A DNA stretch of 64,000 bases. It comes from Treponema sp. Lineage in GTDB: Bacteria; Spirochaetota; Spirochaetia; Treponematales; Treponemataceae. The notes under the pieces were generated by a model that was given only the letters and a program-made list of their open reading frames with translations, did no database searches and was not told where the DNA came from. Below are positions 37,832 through 46,850 of the stretch, piece after piece. The stretch is taken from NCBI GenBank assembly GCA_017619795.1, contig JAFZRP010000122.1, forward strand, positions 1-64,000. Direction: 5' to 3'. Position numbers and translations under genes: made by a program. Numbering within the stretch: the first letter of the stretch is position 1; every line of letters begins with the position of its first letter.

Positions 37832-38956
37832 TTATACTGCATACTTGCCGCTGAGGGCCATCATAGCAAACATATAAAGGCAGTTGTCGTAGTAACGACG
37901 TTCGCCCTGTCTGAGTGGAGTTTCCCAGAAGCGTCTTACAATCTTTTCGGCGGCTTCTTTTGCAGCTGGAGAACAGGCAAGCGTTGTCTGAGCAAGAGTT
38001 GCAAGAAGTCCGATTGGATGAAGTGCCTTTTCCGGAGTGCCGTCCGGGTTGCAGATTGGAGTTCCATCTATCTTGTATTTTCCAAACTTTTCTGTAGGAA
38101 TATCTGCAAAGAATGTTACGAGATTGTCTGCAATTTTAGAAAAGCCTTCGTGGTCAACATCACTATTCCAAAGTACATCAAGCCCGATATTTGCACTGGT
38201 CCTGTATGCATCACTATAGAAATCTCCGTGTCCCTCAGGCGGACCATAAGGCTCCGGTGTACCGTCCATTTTCGCATACTCTGGATTCATTCCAGTCACA
38301 GGGTGGCAGGCCTTAAGCAAAAACTTGCGGCTTTCCTCCTCTGCTCTTTTCCAGAAAGGACGGTCAGCCTTTTCTGCCCACAGTGCAAAATAATGATAAA
38401 AATGCATGAGATGATAAGAAGGGTCGCTGAACTTACAGCCCGGTACAAAACGAATGAGTGCTGTTCTTTTATCCCACATTGCAGAATGATGATGAAGGCA
38501 GGTTCTCAAAATCTTTTTAGCCCACTTTGTATAATTGTAGATTCCTTCACCATCGCCCCATTTTCTTCCGGCAAGGAAAAGAGCCATAGCAAAAAACTCT
38601 TCGCCATCGGGAGCCGGACCAAAAGCATTTTTCTTTCCGTCCGGAGCAACCGACCAGGCAAAATATCCTTTCATGTAGCCTTCGTCCATGTACATAAAAT
38701 CCATGGCGAACTTCCACATTCTGTCAAAGTATTCTTTTTTATCACCGTCTTCATCGAGCATTACGCACATAAGCATGCCGTAAGACATACCTTCGGTACG
38801 TGCATCGCAGTTTCCGGTGTCCATAAAATAACCGGTATCACCTATACCGTTAAAATAGAAACGTCCCATGCCCTCAAAGATGTCATAGAACGTTTCGTTA
38901 AGTCTGTTTTCAATTTCTTCGGGTGAATACCCATAATCAGCAAATGTGTTTTTCAT
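37832..38956 (-). CDS. GH8 reducing-end xylose-releasing exo-oligoxylanase
   Basis: The 374-residue protein matches family GH8 of the Rex type. DTGNCDARTEGMSYGM carries the probable proton donor Glu55, and FYSDAYRTSANIGLDVLW carries a probable catalytic Asp. The N-terminal SPEEIENRLNETFYDIF and GYFAWSVAPDG are also family features. There is no signal peptide, so it should act in the cytoplasm on imported xylo-oligosaccharides, releasing xylose from the reducing end. TATAAT lies 7 nt before the ATG with no Shine-Dalgarno. The sugar ABC importer genes lie just upstream and share a regulatory motif. The exo activity is inferred from similarity. Confidence 0.88.
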   Translation of the reverse strand: MKNTFADYGYSPEEIENRLNETFYDIFEGMGRFYFNGIGDTGYFMDTGNCDARTEGMSYGMLMCVMLDEDGDKKEYFDRMWKFAMDFMYMDEGYMKGYFAWSVAPDGKKNAFGPAPDGEEFFAMALFLAGRKWGDGEGIYNYTKWAKKILRTCLHHHSAMWDKRTALIRFVPGCKFSDPSYHLMHFYHYFALWAEKADRPFWKRAEEESRKFLLKACHPVTGMNPEYAKMDGTPEPYGPPEGHGDFYSDAYRTSANIGLDVLWNSDVDHEGFSKIADNLVTFFADIPTEKFGKYKIDGTPICNPDGTPEKALHPIGLLATLAQTTLACSPAAKEAAEKIVRRFWETPLRQGERRYYDNCLYMFAMMALSGKYAV

Positions 38957-38963
38957 TTTACTG

Positions 38964-38999
38964 ATTATAATTATTTGCAGAATAAAAAGCTATTCCTTA
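38964..38999 (-). promoter_or_regulatory. Leaderless promoter of GH8 gene with copy A of a shared 29-bp motif
   Basis: TATAAT at 38964-38969 is 7 nt from the ATG. The -35 region is weak (TAGCTT) and is covered by a 29-nt motif at 38971-38999. The motif recurs with one mismatch at 42736-42764 upstream of the sugar importer. A weak -35 plus a shared motif suggests activator binding. Confidence 0.5.
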
Positions 39000-39021
39000 G
39001 ATTAGCTATCCCTTAAATAAT

Positions 39022-40227
39022 TTATTCCTTAATTGCTCCACCAGCAACACCTTCAGCAAGCTTCTTCTGTGAAGAGAAGTAAACAACCAGAACTGGAACT
39101 GTTGCAATAATAAGAGCCGCTATCTGCCATCCAAGCTGAATACCTGTACGGCTTGAGAATGAGAAGATTCCAACCGGCAATGATTTTGTTGACTCAGCAG
39201 AAGCCATTACCAGTACAAGAAGGAACTCATTCCAGATACCGAGCGCTGTCATAATACTGATTGTAACAATAACAGGAACTGTCATAGGAACAATAATGCT
39301 TATAAAGGTTCTGAATGGTGTAGCTCCATCAATATATGCTGATTCTACAAGGCTGTATGGTAATCCACGGATGTATGTAGAAGAAAGCATTACCGACATT
39401 GGAAGACCAAATGCAACGTAAACTAAAATAATACCAATATGTGTATTAGTAAGTTTCATTTTTGTAAGCATAAGGAACAGTGGAACAAGCAGCTGGTTTA
39501 CGTCAAGAAGATATCCAAGTCCAATTGCAGCTGCGATAATTGCAGAAACCTTCTTATATTTGAACTTAGTTGTTCCGTATCCAAGCATAAGACCAAGCAA
39601 TACAACAAGGAAGGTAGAAACAATTGTGTAAATAATACTGTTGATGAATTTTAAACCAAGCTCACCACGAATCCACGCCGAGGTATAGTTCCACCAGACT
39701 GTCTGCCAGCTGATTTTTGCCTGTACAGAAAGTGGGAAATCTGAAACTTTAACCTGAACGCCTTCACCCGGCTGAATATCACGAAGGATTCTGCCATCGG
39801 AAGTTTTCAAGTCTGCAGGAAGGTCATCGCGGACAATAAAATGAACCTTAATTCTTTTGTGTGCACCAATATTAGGAGACTCGAGAATCATAATCTGCTT
39901 ATTGATTTCTGTTCTGTTTTTAGTGTCACCCTTTCCTGCTGCATTCACAATTCCGAGCTTTTCAAGCATTCCATTCGGGTATTTGATATTTGTCTGTGGT
40001 TCTACTACATCCAGATATCCGTCTCTCGCATGGAACAGCTCTTTCGGCATAGAATAAATATCTTTTGTAAGCTCTTCGTTTGTCTTGAATGAAGAATACA
40101 ACATCCAGATAAGAGGAGCTACTGTAATTAATGTCCAAAGAATAAAGATAAAATACGATATCGGTTTTGCCAGGAATTTAGAAAAAAATGATGTTTTAGG
40201 AGCTTCGCCTTTTGTTTGATTTGCCAT
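39022..40227 (-). CDS. Sugar ABC permease, MalG type
   Basis: The 401-residue inner-membrane protein has the EAA loop VESAYIDGATPFRTFISIIVP and a C-terminal permease core. It is long for the family (usually about 280 residues) because residues ~55-185 form a periplasmic insert between the first and second membrane segments (APKT...PNGMLEKLG...HFIVRDDLPADL...). It forms the translocation pore with the MalF-type protein; the two genes are 2 nt apart. The stop lies 65 nt before the GH8 gene. Confidence 0.9.
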   Translation of the reverse strand: MANQTKGEAPKTSFFSKFLAKPISYFIFILWTLITVAPLIWMLYSSFKTNEELTKDIYSMPKELFHARDGYLDVVEPQTNIKYPNGMLEKLGIVNAAGKGDTKNRTEINKQIMILESPNIGAHKRIKVHFIVRDDLPADLKTSDGRILRDIQPGEGVQVKVSDFPLSVQAKISWQTVWWNYTSAWIRGELGLKFINSIIYTIVSTFLVVLLGLMLGYGTTKFKYKKVSAIIAAAIGLGYLLDVNQLLVPLFLMLTKMKLTNTHIGIILVYVAFGLPMSVMLSSTYIRGLPYSLVESAYIDGATPFRTFISIIVPMTVPVIVTISIMTALGIWNEFLLVLVMASAESTKSLPVGIFSFSSRTGIQLGWQIAALIIATVPVLVVYFSSQKKLAEGVAGGAIKE

Positions 40228-40229
40228 AA

Positions 40230-41177
40230 TTAATAGTCCTCATCAGTTCCAAGTTTTTTTCCAACCCACTTGCTGAACATAATTATGATAATACTGATCA
40301 ATACAATCATGTTAGCAATCGCCGCACCATAAGCAAACCTCATAGGGTCCTTTGCATTGTTAAACGCAATTCGGTACATATAAATAGGCAATACTTCCGA
40401 GTTAATTCTCTGCTTGCCTTCTGAAGCCAAAGCAAAAATCAAGCCGAAGCCCTTTAATGAACCTGCAATTGCAAGAATACAAGATGTAAGAATAGAAGAT
40501 GCCAGGAGAGGAATTGTAATCTTAAAGAAGATCTGAACTTCAGAGGCACCGTCTATTTTTGCAGCTTCAAACATACTGTCATTAATTTTTTGAAGATTTG
40601 CCAGGAAAATAATCATATAAAATCCTGTATACATCCAGATAAGCGCAATAGCAATCGGAATCATACACAGGTTAGGATCCATCATCATAGAAAATTGTGC
40701 ATTTGGATTTTTTGTAACAGCCTGCATAATTCTGGAAACAGGGCCGTCTACCATAAACAACATTCGCCACATAATACCGATTACGATTGTTGACAAGAAC
40801 TGTGGCAAAAATACCATTGACTGGAAGAATGTTGCACCTTTTACCTGCTTTCTATAGAGGATAAAGGCAAGTATAAATCCAATAGGAATCTGGCCAAAAA
40901 CAGAAACAACAACAACGATCATGTTGTTCTTAAAAGCGTGCCAGAACTCAGGAACATTACTTGAAGGGTCAACAAGTCCCCTATTCATAGTCATAACTTT
41001 TATATAGTTAGCAAATCCTACAAGCTTTACAGGAGCCTGAGAATTAGGATTATAATTTGAAAAACTTAAAAACAATGAATAACAAATTGGATAAGCAATA
41101 ATAAGAAGATAGATTATTAAACCGGGAGCAATAAAGCCTATGTAAGTTAATAAATCTCTTTTATCTGTCTTTCTCAC
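40230..41177 (-). CDS. Sugar ABC permease, MalF type
   Basis: The 315-residue protein has six transmembrane segments and the EAA loop SMFEAAKIDGASEVQIFFKITIPLL. It pairs with the MalG-type permease. The ATPase partner is not encoded here, as is common for CUT1 importers that share an MsmK-like ATPase. Confidence 0.9.
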   Translation of the reverse strand: MRKTDKRDLLTYIGFIAPGLIIYLLIIAYPICYSLFLSFSNYNPNSQAPVKLVGFANYIKVMTMNRGLVDPSSNVPEFWHAFKNNMIVVVVSVFGQIPIGFILAFILYRKQVKGATFFQSMVFLPQFLSTIVIGIMWRMLFMVDGPVSRIMQAVTKNPNAQFSMMMDPNLCMIPIAIALIWMYTGFYMIIFLANLQKINDSMFEAAKIDGASEVQIFFKITIPLLASSILTSCILAIAGSLKGFGLIFALASEGKQRINSEVLPIYMYRIAFNNAKDPMRFAYGAAIANMIVLISIIIIMFSKWVGKKLGTDEDY

Positions 41178-41207
41178 GATTTTTTCCTTACTAAATTAAA
41201 AAAACAA

Positions 41208-41244
41208 AAGGGGTATTTCTATAATCATCATAAAAATACCCCTT
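41208..41244 (-). terminator. Intra-operon hairpin between binding protein and permeases
   Basis: A perfect 11-bp stem (AAGGGGTATTT with AAATACCCCTT) with a 15-nt loop is followed on the minus strand by TTGTTTTTTT. Its position suggests partial termination or 3'-end protection, which would give more binding protein than permease. Confidence 0.75.
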
Positions 41245-41288
41245 CCAAATAACCTACACTAATTATTTCTAATTATGAGGTATGATTA

Positions 41289-42578
41289 TTACTGTGCGTC
41301 AAATGCTTTCTGAACATTAGCAGCGAGAGTAGCAGCATCAATCTTTCCAGATACGATGTCCTGCATACCAGCGTTCAATGTATCGTTAGCTACACCAGTA
41401 AGATATGAGTCGATTACGAAGCATGATGGATAAGCACCGAGCTTAGCTTTTTCACCGATACATGGATCCATTCCTGATGGAAGAACGAAGTCCTTAAGGA
41501 TAGGTGCAGAAATACCACCATCGCGGAGTCTCTGAACAACTTCGTCATAGCTGTTGTAATAAGCAAGCCATTTCTTAGCAGCTTCAAGAATAGCTGGATC
41601 AGAAGCACCCTTCTTTGTAATACCATATCCAACCTGCCAAGCACCAGCCAATGAACCAGCACAAGCTTTTTCACCTGGAACCTGTGGAATAGAAATGAGT
41701 TTTACAGATTTTGAAAGATCACCAAGATTTGATTCACCAAATGCCCACTGTCCGTCAATGTACATAAGATACTTGCCGTTTACGAAGTTAGACATACCAG
41801 TACCGTTGTCTGTAAGAACTGAGTTAGGATCAAGAACACCGTCAGCAACCCATGTTGAAAGAACAGAAAGTGCCTCTACGAAGCCTTTGTCTGTAAATTT
41901 AACCTGCTTATTTACAGCTTTTTCAATCCATTTAAGATCACCAGTTGTTCTTGGGATAATACCAGACATTACACAAGAACCCCAAACCCAACCGTCAGCA
42001 CCGTGTGTTGACATAAGTTCAATTCCGTTAGCCTTGCAGAGCTTAGCAAGAGCTTTCATGTCTTCGTATGTCTCTGGAATCTTTCCACCAATCTTGTTAA
42101 GAAGGTTCATGTTTACAGCAACAACTGTACAATAGTTAGATCCACCAAGTGGGAGATAAGGTTTTACACCTGTTCCGAAGAAGTCTGGAACGAGAGAAGC
42201 ATCAACGTTTGCTGGATAGAAAGGAAGGTTGTCAATCTGCTGACCAGCTTCCTGCCATTCAGAACCCCAGCGTGCATCAGCACCCATGTAAGCGATATCA
42301 GGAACATCTCCTGCAGCAAGACGAGAAACTGCCTTCTGATGATATGCTTCATCGTAAAGCAATTCATAGTTAATTTTAATATCAGGATTTTCAGCCATGA
42401 ACTCATCACAGATTCTCTTGAATGTCTGACCTTCAGCATTTGAGTTATCACCATAACCCATAACATTCAAAGTAATCACGCTAGATTTCTTTGCTTTCTT
42501 GTTTTTCTTAGCCTTTGGAGCTGCGAACAATGTAGCTGCTACTAAGAGCAAGCACAATCCTGTAACTAACTTTTTCAT
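41289..42578 (-). CDS. Extracellular sugar-binding protein, family 1
   Basis: The 429-residue protein has a signal peptide (LCLLLVAATLFAAP), a short Lys-rich linker, then the family 1 fold: VMGYGDNSNAEGQTFKRICDEF, AGDVPDIAYMG, KYLMYIDGQWAFGE and GSLAGAWQVGYGITKKG. No lipobox Cys, so it is probably soluble in the periplasm. Neighbouring GH8 and the shared motif suggest xylo-oligosaccharides as ligand (inference). Upstream AGGAGG and a strong promoter indicate high expression. Confidence 0.9.
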   Translation of the reverse strand: MKKLVTGLCLLLVAATLFAAPKAKKNKKAKKSSVITLNVMGYGDNSNAEGQTFKRICDEFMAENPDIKINYELLYDEAYHQKAVSRLAAGDVPDIAYMGADARWGSEWQEAGQQIDNLPFYPANVDASLVPDFFGTGVKPYLPLGGSNYCTVVAVNMNLLNKIGGKIPETYEDMKALAKLCKANGIELMSTHGADGWVWGSCVMSGIIPRTTGDLKWIEKAVNKQVKFTDKGFVEALSVLSTWVADGVLDPNSVLTDNGTGMSNFVNGKYLMYIDGQWAFGESNLGDLSKSVKLISIPQVPGEKACAGSLAGAWQVGYGITKKGASDPAILEAAKKWLAYYNSYDEVVQRLRDGGISAPILKDFVLPSGMDPCIGEKAKLGAYPSCFVIDSYLTGVANDTLNAGMQDIVSGKIDAATLAANVQKAFDAQ

Positions 42579-42691
42579 ACAAAATCCTCCTATTTTAATA
42601 CCTTTTTAGTTATGTATGAATAATTTTTTTTAACATGGTTGAAATACCTTAAGGGAAATACCTGTAGGGAAAATCCCCCATGCCATATACT

Positions 42692-42721
42692 ACTATATCT
42701 CAAACAAAATCATTTTGTCAA
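42692..42721 (-). promoter_or_regulatory. Promoter of the sugar ABC operon
   Basis: TTGACA, 18 nt, TATAGT on the minus strand. The shared 29-bp motif (42736-42764) lies 15 nt upstream of the -35, centred near -64, a typical activator position. The leader is about 100 nt. Confidence 0.75.
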
Positions 42722-42735
42722 CGAAAAAATTACTT

Positions 42736-42764
42736 TTATTTGCAGAATAAAAAGCTATTGCTTA
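42736..42764. promoter_or_regulatory. Copy B of the shared 29-bp motif
   Basis: The core GCAGAATAAAAAGC plus flanks matches 38971-38999 at 28 of 29 positions. It lies between the divergent promoters of the two ABC operons and overlaps the -35 of the + strand promoter. Confidence 0.55.
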
Positions 42765-42786
42765 ACCTTTTATTAATCCTTAAAAT
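42758..42786 (+). promoter_or_regulatory. Promoter of the DUF3798 ABC operon
   Basis: TTGCTT, 17 nt, TAAAAT; TGGAGG lies before the ATG at 42828. Confidence 0.5.
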
Positions 42787-42827
42787 TGGAATGTTACAGT
42801 TTTAATTGTAATCTTGGAGGAATTATC

Positions 42828-44078
42828 ATGAAAAAATCATTAACAACTGCAATTGTTATCATGCTTGCTTCAACTCTTTTCTTTTCTTGCCAAAAGAAAG
42901 AAGCTCCTGCTGCAAAACCAGCAGAGACAAAGGCAGAGGTAACAGCTAACAAAACATTCCATATTGGTATTGTTACAGGTACAGTTTCTCAGTCAGAAGA
43001 TGACCTTCGCGGTGCCGAAGAGCTCATCAAACGTTATGGAAAGGTAAGCGAAGGCGGAATGATTCAGCACATCACTTATCCTGATGACTTTATGTCTCAG
43101 CAGGAAACAACAATCTCTCAGATTGTAGCTCTTGCAGATGACCCACTTATGAAAGCCATTGTTGTAAATCAGGCTGTTCCTGGAACAACAGAAGCCTTCA
43201 AACGTGTTAAGGAAAAGAGAAGCGACATTCTTTGTTTTGCCGGTGAACCACACGAAGATCCAGGTGTAATTCAGACAACAGCAGATCTCGCTGTAAACTC
43301 TGACTTCATCTCTCGTGGTTATACAATCATTTGGGCTGCAAAACAGATGGGTGCTAAATCATTTGTACACATTTCTTTCCCACGCCATATGTCTTATGAA
43401 ACACTTGGCCTCCGCCGAAAGATTATGGAAGAAGCTTGTAAAGACCTTGGTCTTGAGTTTGCCTTCGAAACTGCTCCAGACCCAACATCTGACGTAGGTG
43501 TTGCAGGTGCACAGCAGTTCATTCTTGAAAAGGTTCCACAGTGGATTCAGAAGTACGGAAAAGACACAGCTTTCTTCTGTACAAACGATGCACATACAGA
43601 ACCTCTTCTTAAACAGCTTGCTGCTTATGGCGGAATGTTCGTAGAAGCAGACCTTCCATCTCCACTTATGGGTTATCCTGGAGCATTTGGTATTGACCTT
43701 ACTGCAGAAGCTGGAGATTTCCAGAAGATTTTGACAAAGGTTGAAAAGGTTGTTGTAGATAAAGCTGGTCCTGGTAAGTTCGGAACCTGGGCTTTCTCTT
43801 ATGGCTTCTCTGTATCAGCAGGTCTTGGTGAGTATGCAAAACGCATTATCGAAGGAACTGCTTCTTTAAGTAAGATTAGTGATTTCTATGCTGCTTTGGG
43901 TGAGTTTACACCTGGTGCAAAATGGAACGGTGGAAGCTACATCGATGCAAACACTGGTGTTCGTGCAAAGAATCACGTTCTTATCTATATGGATACTTAC
44001 ATTATGGGTCAGGGCTATTTGCCAACAACTACAGTTGAAGTACCAGAAAAGTACTACAATATTAAGTTTACTGATTAG
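42828..44078 (+). CDS. DUF3798 lipoprotein, predicted ABC solute receptor
   Basis: The 416-residue protein has a lipobox LFFSC (Cys21), a Lys/Ala-rich linker and a periplasmic-binding-like fold (FHIGIVTGTVSQSEDDLRGAEELIKRYG; KAIVVNQAVPGTTEAFKRVKEKR; FCTNDAHTEPLLKQL). DUF3798 proteins occur with RbsA-like ABC genes, as here, so it is probably the lipid-anchored receptor. The ligand is unknown. TGGAGG supports the 42828 start over one 42 nt upstream. Confidence 0.85.
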   Translation: MKKSLTTAIVIMLASTLFFSCQKKEAPAAKPAETKAEVTANKTFHIGIVTGTVSQSEDDLRGAEELIKRYGKVSEGGMIQHITYPDDFMSQQETTISQIVALADDPLMKAIVVNQAVPGTTEAFKRVKEKRSDILCFAGEPHEDPGVIQTTADLAVNSDFISRGYTIIWAAKQMGAKSFVHISFPRHMSYETLGLRRKIMEEACKDLGLEFAFETAPDPTSDVGVAGAQQFILEKVPQWIQKYGKDTAFFCTNDAHTEPLLKQLAAYGGMFVEADLPSPLMGYPGAFGIDLTAEAGDFQKILTKVEKVVVDKAGPGKFGTWAFSYGFSVSAGLGEYAKRIIEGTASLSKISDFYAALGEFTPGAKWNGGSYIDANTGVRAKNHVLIYMDTYIMGQGYLPTTTVEVPEKYYNIKFTD

Positions 44079-44104
44079 TACGGATTTTTATCGTACTTGA
44101 ATAA

Positions 44105-44150
44105 AAGAAGGGTTGATTGCTCTAAAAAATGAGCTGTCACCCTTCTTTTT
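44105..44150 (+). terminator. Hairpin between DUF3798 gene and ABC ATPase gene
   Basis: AAGAAGGGT pairs with ACCCTTCTT, with an inner GCTC/GAGC stem, followed by T5. It probably reduces transcription of the downstream membrane genes relative to the receptor. Confidence 0.75.
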
Positions 44151-44181
44151 GTGTGTATAGAGAATAAAAAAAATAATAATT

Positions 44182-45768
44182 ATGGAAGAAACATCCTTAC
44201 TTGAATTACAAAATATTACCAAAGATTTCTCCGGAACGGTTGTTCTTGAAGATGTAAGTTTTTCGCTTAAAAAAGGTGAGATTCTTGGATTGGTCGGAGA
44301 AAACGGAGCCGGTAAAACAACACTTATGAGCATTCTTTTTGGAATGCCAGTTATTTCTGAAACAGGCGGCTTCGGTGGAAAAATCATACTAAATGGGGAA
44401 GAAGCTCATTTCACCTCCCCTTTCGATGCTCTTGATGCCGGAATTGGCATGGTTCATCAAGAGTTTTCCCTTATACCCGGTTTTACAACTACAGAAAACA
44501 TAATGCTTAATCGGGAAATAACAAAAAATAACATACTTGCGGACATTTTTGGACCGCGGCTTTGTACTCTTAATCGTGCAGAAATGAAAAAAAGTGCGGA
44601 AGGATCTGTTGCAAAGCTGGGCGTAGAAATAGATAGCGAAACAAAAATATCAGAAATGCCGGTTGGTCACAAGCAGTTTGTTGAAATTGCGCGAGAAATC
44701 AGTCGTGAAAAAGTAAAGCTTCTTGTTCTTGATGAGCCAACAGCAGTTCTTACTGAATCAGAAGCAGAAATCCTTCTTAGCGCAATAAAGAAACTTGCCG
44801 CTTCGGGAATCTCAATCATCTTTATTTCACACCGTTTGCGTGAGGTAACCGAAATCTGTGACCGTGTTGTAACTCTTCGCGATGGAAAATCAATCCGCGA
44901 TGTTGCTACAAAAGACACAAACATAAACGAAATTGCAGAATCCCTTGTTGGACGTGAAATATCTAAAACAACAAAAACTGAAGCCAGAAGCATTACAGCG
45001 CCGGAAGTTTTTTCTGTAGACCACCTTTGGGTAGACATGCCGGGCGAAACAGTTCGCGATGTAAGCTTTAAGGTTCGTGAAGGCGAGATTTTTGGAATTG
45101 CAGGTCTTGCCGGACAGGGAAAAATTGGTATTCCAAATGGAATTATGGGATTATATCCGGCAGGCGGAAAAGTCGTTTTCAAAGATAAAGAAATAGAACT
45201 TAATAATCCAAACGCTGCCCTTAATTCAAAGCTTGCTTTTGTTTCTGAAGACAGACGTGGTGTAGGACTTTTGCTTAATGAAAGCCTTGACTGGAACATT
45301 GCATTTACTGCTATGCAAAGCAAAAATATGTTCCTTAAATCTTATTTAGGCGGACTGATAAAGCTTAGAAACGATAAAGAAATGAAAGAAGCTGCACAAA
45401 AATATATTGAGCTTCTTGAAATAAAATGCAATGGACCGGAACAAAAGGCACGCGAGCTTTCCGGTGGAAATCAACAGAAGGTTTGTCTTGCAAAAGCATT
45501 CTGCCTTGAACCGGAGCTTTTATTTGTTTCTGAACCAACCCGCGGTATTGATGTTGGTGCAAAACAGATTGTACTTGATGTCCTTAAAGAACGAAACAAA
45601 TCTCAGGGAACTACAATTGTAATGGTTTCCAGTGAGCTTGAAGAATTGCGTTCTATTTGCGACAGAATTGCGGTTGTATGCCACGGAAAAATTGCAGGTA
45701 TTCTTTCTCCAGATGAAAATCCAACAGAGTTTGCACTTTATATGTCTGGAGAGAAAGGAGAAGTCTGA
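44182..45768 (+). CDS. RbsA/XylG-like double ABC ATPase
   Basis: The 528-residue protein has two ABC modules. The first has Walker A GLVGENGAGKTTLM near residue 37, signature-region MPVGHKQFVEIAREI and Walker B LLVLDEPTAVL. The second has the degenerate P-loop GIAGLAGQGKIGI normal for this family, signature LSGGNQQKVCLAKAF and FVSEPTRGIDVGAK. It drives the importer formed by the next two permeases. Which compound is moved (sugar, nucleoside or other) is not shown. No good Shine-Dalgarno is visible. Confidence 0.93.
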   Translation: MEETSLLELQNITKDFSGTVVLEDVSFSLKKGEILGLVGENGAGKTTLMSILFGMPVISETGGFGGKIILNGEEAHFTSPFDALDAGIGMVHQEFSLIPGFTTTENIMLNREITKNNILADIFGPRLCTLNRAEMKKSAEGSVAKLGVEIDSETKISEMPVGHKQFVEIAREISREKVKLLVLDEPTAVLTESEAEILLSAIKKLAASGISIIFISHRLREVTEICDRVVTLRDGKSIRDVATKDTNINEIAESLVGREISKTTKTEARSITAPEVFSVDHLWVDMPGETVRDVSFKVREGEIFGIAGLAGQGKIGIPNGIMGLYPAGGKVVFKDKEIELNNPNAALNSKLAFVSEDRRGVGLLLNESLDWNIAFTAMQSKNMFLKSYLGGLIKLRNDKEMKEAAQKYIELLEIKCNGPEQKARELSGGNQQKVCLAKAFCLEPELLFVSEPTRGIDVGAKQIVLDVLKERNKSQGTTIVMVSSELEELRSICDRIAVVCHGKIAGILSPDENPTEFALYMSGEKGEV

Positions 45769-46850
45769 TGAGCGATTCAATTTCAATAGAAAAAGAAAAT
45801 AAATTTATAACTAAATGCAGGGAGCTTATAAAAAACTTTGGTTGGCCTCGAATTATTATTGCATTGTTTCTTGTAGTGCTTTTTATAATTGCTCCATTCG
45901 TTAAGGTAAGTATTGCAGCTTCCATTTCTGATATTTTTAACCGTTTTGGTATGAATGCACTTCTTGTTCTGGCAATGGTTCCAATGATTCAATCTGGCTG
46001 CGGATTAAATTTTGGTCTTTCGCTTGGCGTAATTGCAGGGCTTTTAGGTTCAACAATTGCAATGCAGCTGGGTCTTACAAGCTGGGGCGGAATCTTTGGT
46101 GCAATGTTGATTTCCATTCCGTTTGCAATCCTTTTTGGCTGGCTGTATGGTCTGCTTTTGAACCGCGTAAAAGGCGAAGAAATGACTATTGCCATGTACG
46201 TCGGATTTGCAATGGTAATGCTTATGTCTATTTTGTGGCTTATTCTTCCATATTCAAGTGAAAACATGGTTTGGGGATATGCCGGAAAAGGCTTAAGGAC
46301 GACAATCACACTTGACGGATACTGGAACAAACAGCTGAGCAATTTTCTTGCTATAAGAATCGGCGAAAACTTTACATTCCCAACAGGAATGATTTTGTTC
46401 ATTGCCCTTTGCTGTGTGATAATGTGGACCTTTATGCGAAGTAAAACCGGAACTGCAATGACAGCAGTTGGTTCAAATCCTGATTATGCACGTTCAAGCG
46501 GTGTAAACATCAACAAAATGCGCACAATGAGCATTATTATTTCTACAATTTTTGGCGCAATTGGTATTCTTGTTTACCAGCAGAGCTTTGGATTTATTCA
46601 GCTGTATGGAGCCCCTCTTTACATGGCATTCCCTGCCGTAGCAGCAATTCTGATTGGCGGTGCTTCCATAAACAAGGCTTCCATTCTTAACGTAATAGTC
46701 GGAACAATATTATTCCAGGGCATTCTTACAATGACCCCATCAGTTATTAACAGTATATTACAAACGGATATGTCAGAAGTAATTCGTATTGTAATTTCAA
46801 ACGGTATGATTCTTTACGCACTTACACGTAAAACAGGAGCTAAAAAATGA
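45768..46850 (+). CDS. BPD_transp_2 permease 1
   Basis: The 360-residue protein has about eight to ten membrane segments and family features such as NFGLSLGVIAGLLGSTIAMQLGLTSWGGIFGA and GTAMTAVGSNPDYARSSGVNINKMRTMSIIIST, which is the cytoplasmic coupling loop of branched-chain/ribose-type permeases. The start overlaps the ATPase stop (TGATG). Confidence 0.9.
   Translation: MSDSISIEKENKFITKCRELIKNFGWPRIIIALFLVVLFIIAPFVKVSIAASISDIFNRFGMNALLVLAMVPMIQSGCGLNFGLSLGVIAGLLGSTIAMQLGLTSWGGIFGAMLISIPFAILFGWLYGLLLNRVKGEEMTIAMYVGFAMVMLMSILWLILPYSSENMVWGYAGKGLRTTITLDGYWNKQLSNFLAIRIGENFTFPTGMILFIALCCVIMWTFMRSKTGTAMTAVGSNPDYARSSGVNINKMRTMSIIISTIFGAIGILVYQQSFGFIQLYGAPLYMAFPAVAAILIGGASINKASILNVIVGTILFQGILTMTPSVINSILQTDMSEVIRIVISNGMILYALTRKTGAKK

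Noticed and set aside
37775..38926. 383-codon + frame opposite the GH8 gene
   Set aside because: Complement of a well-matched glycoside hydrolase; Cys/His/Phe-rich shadow composition.
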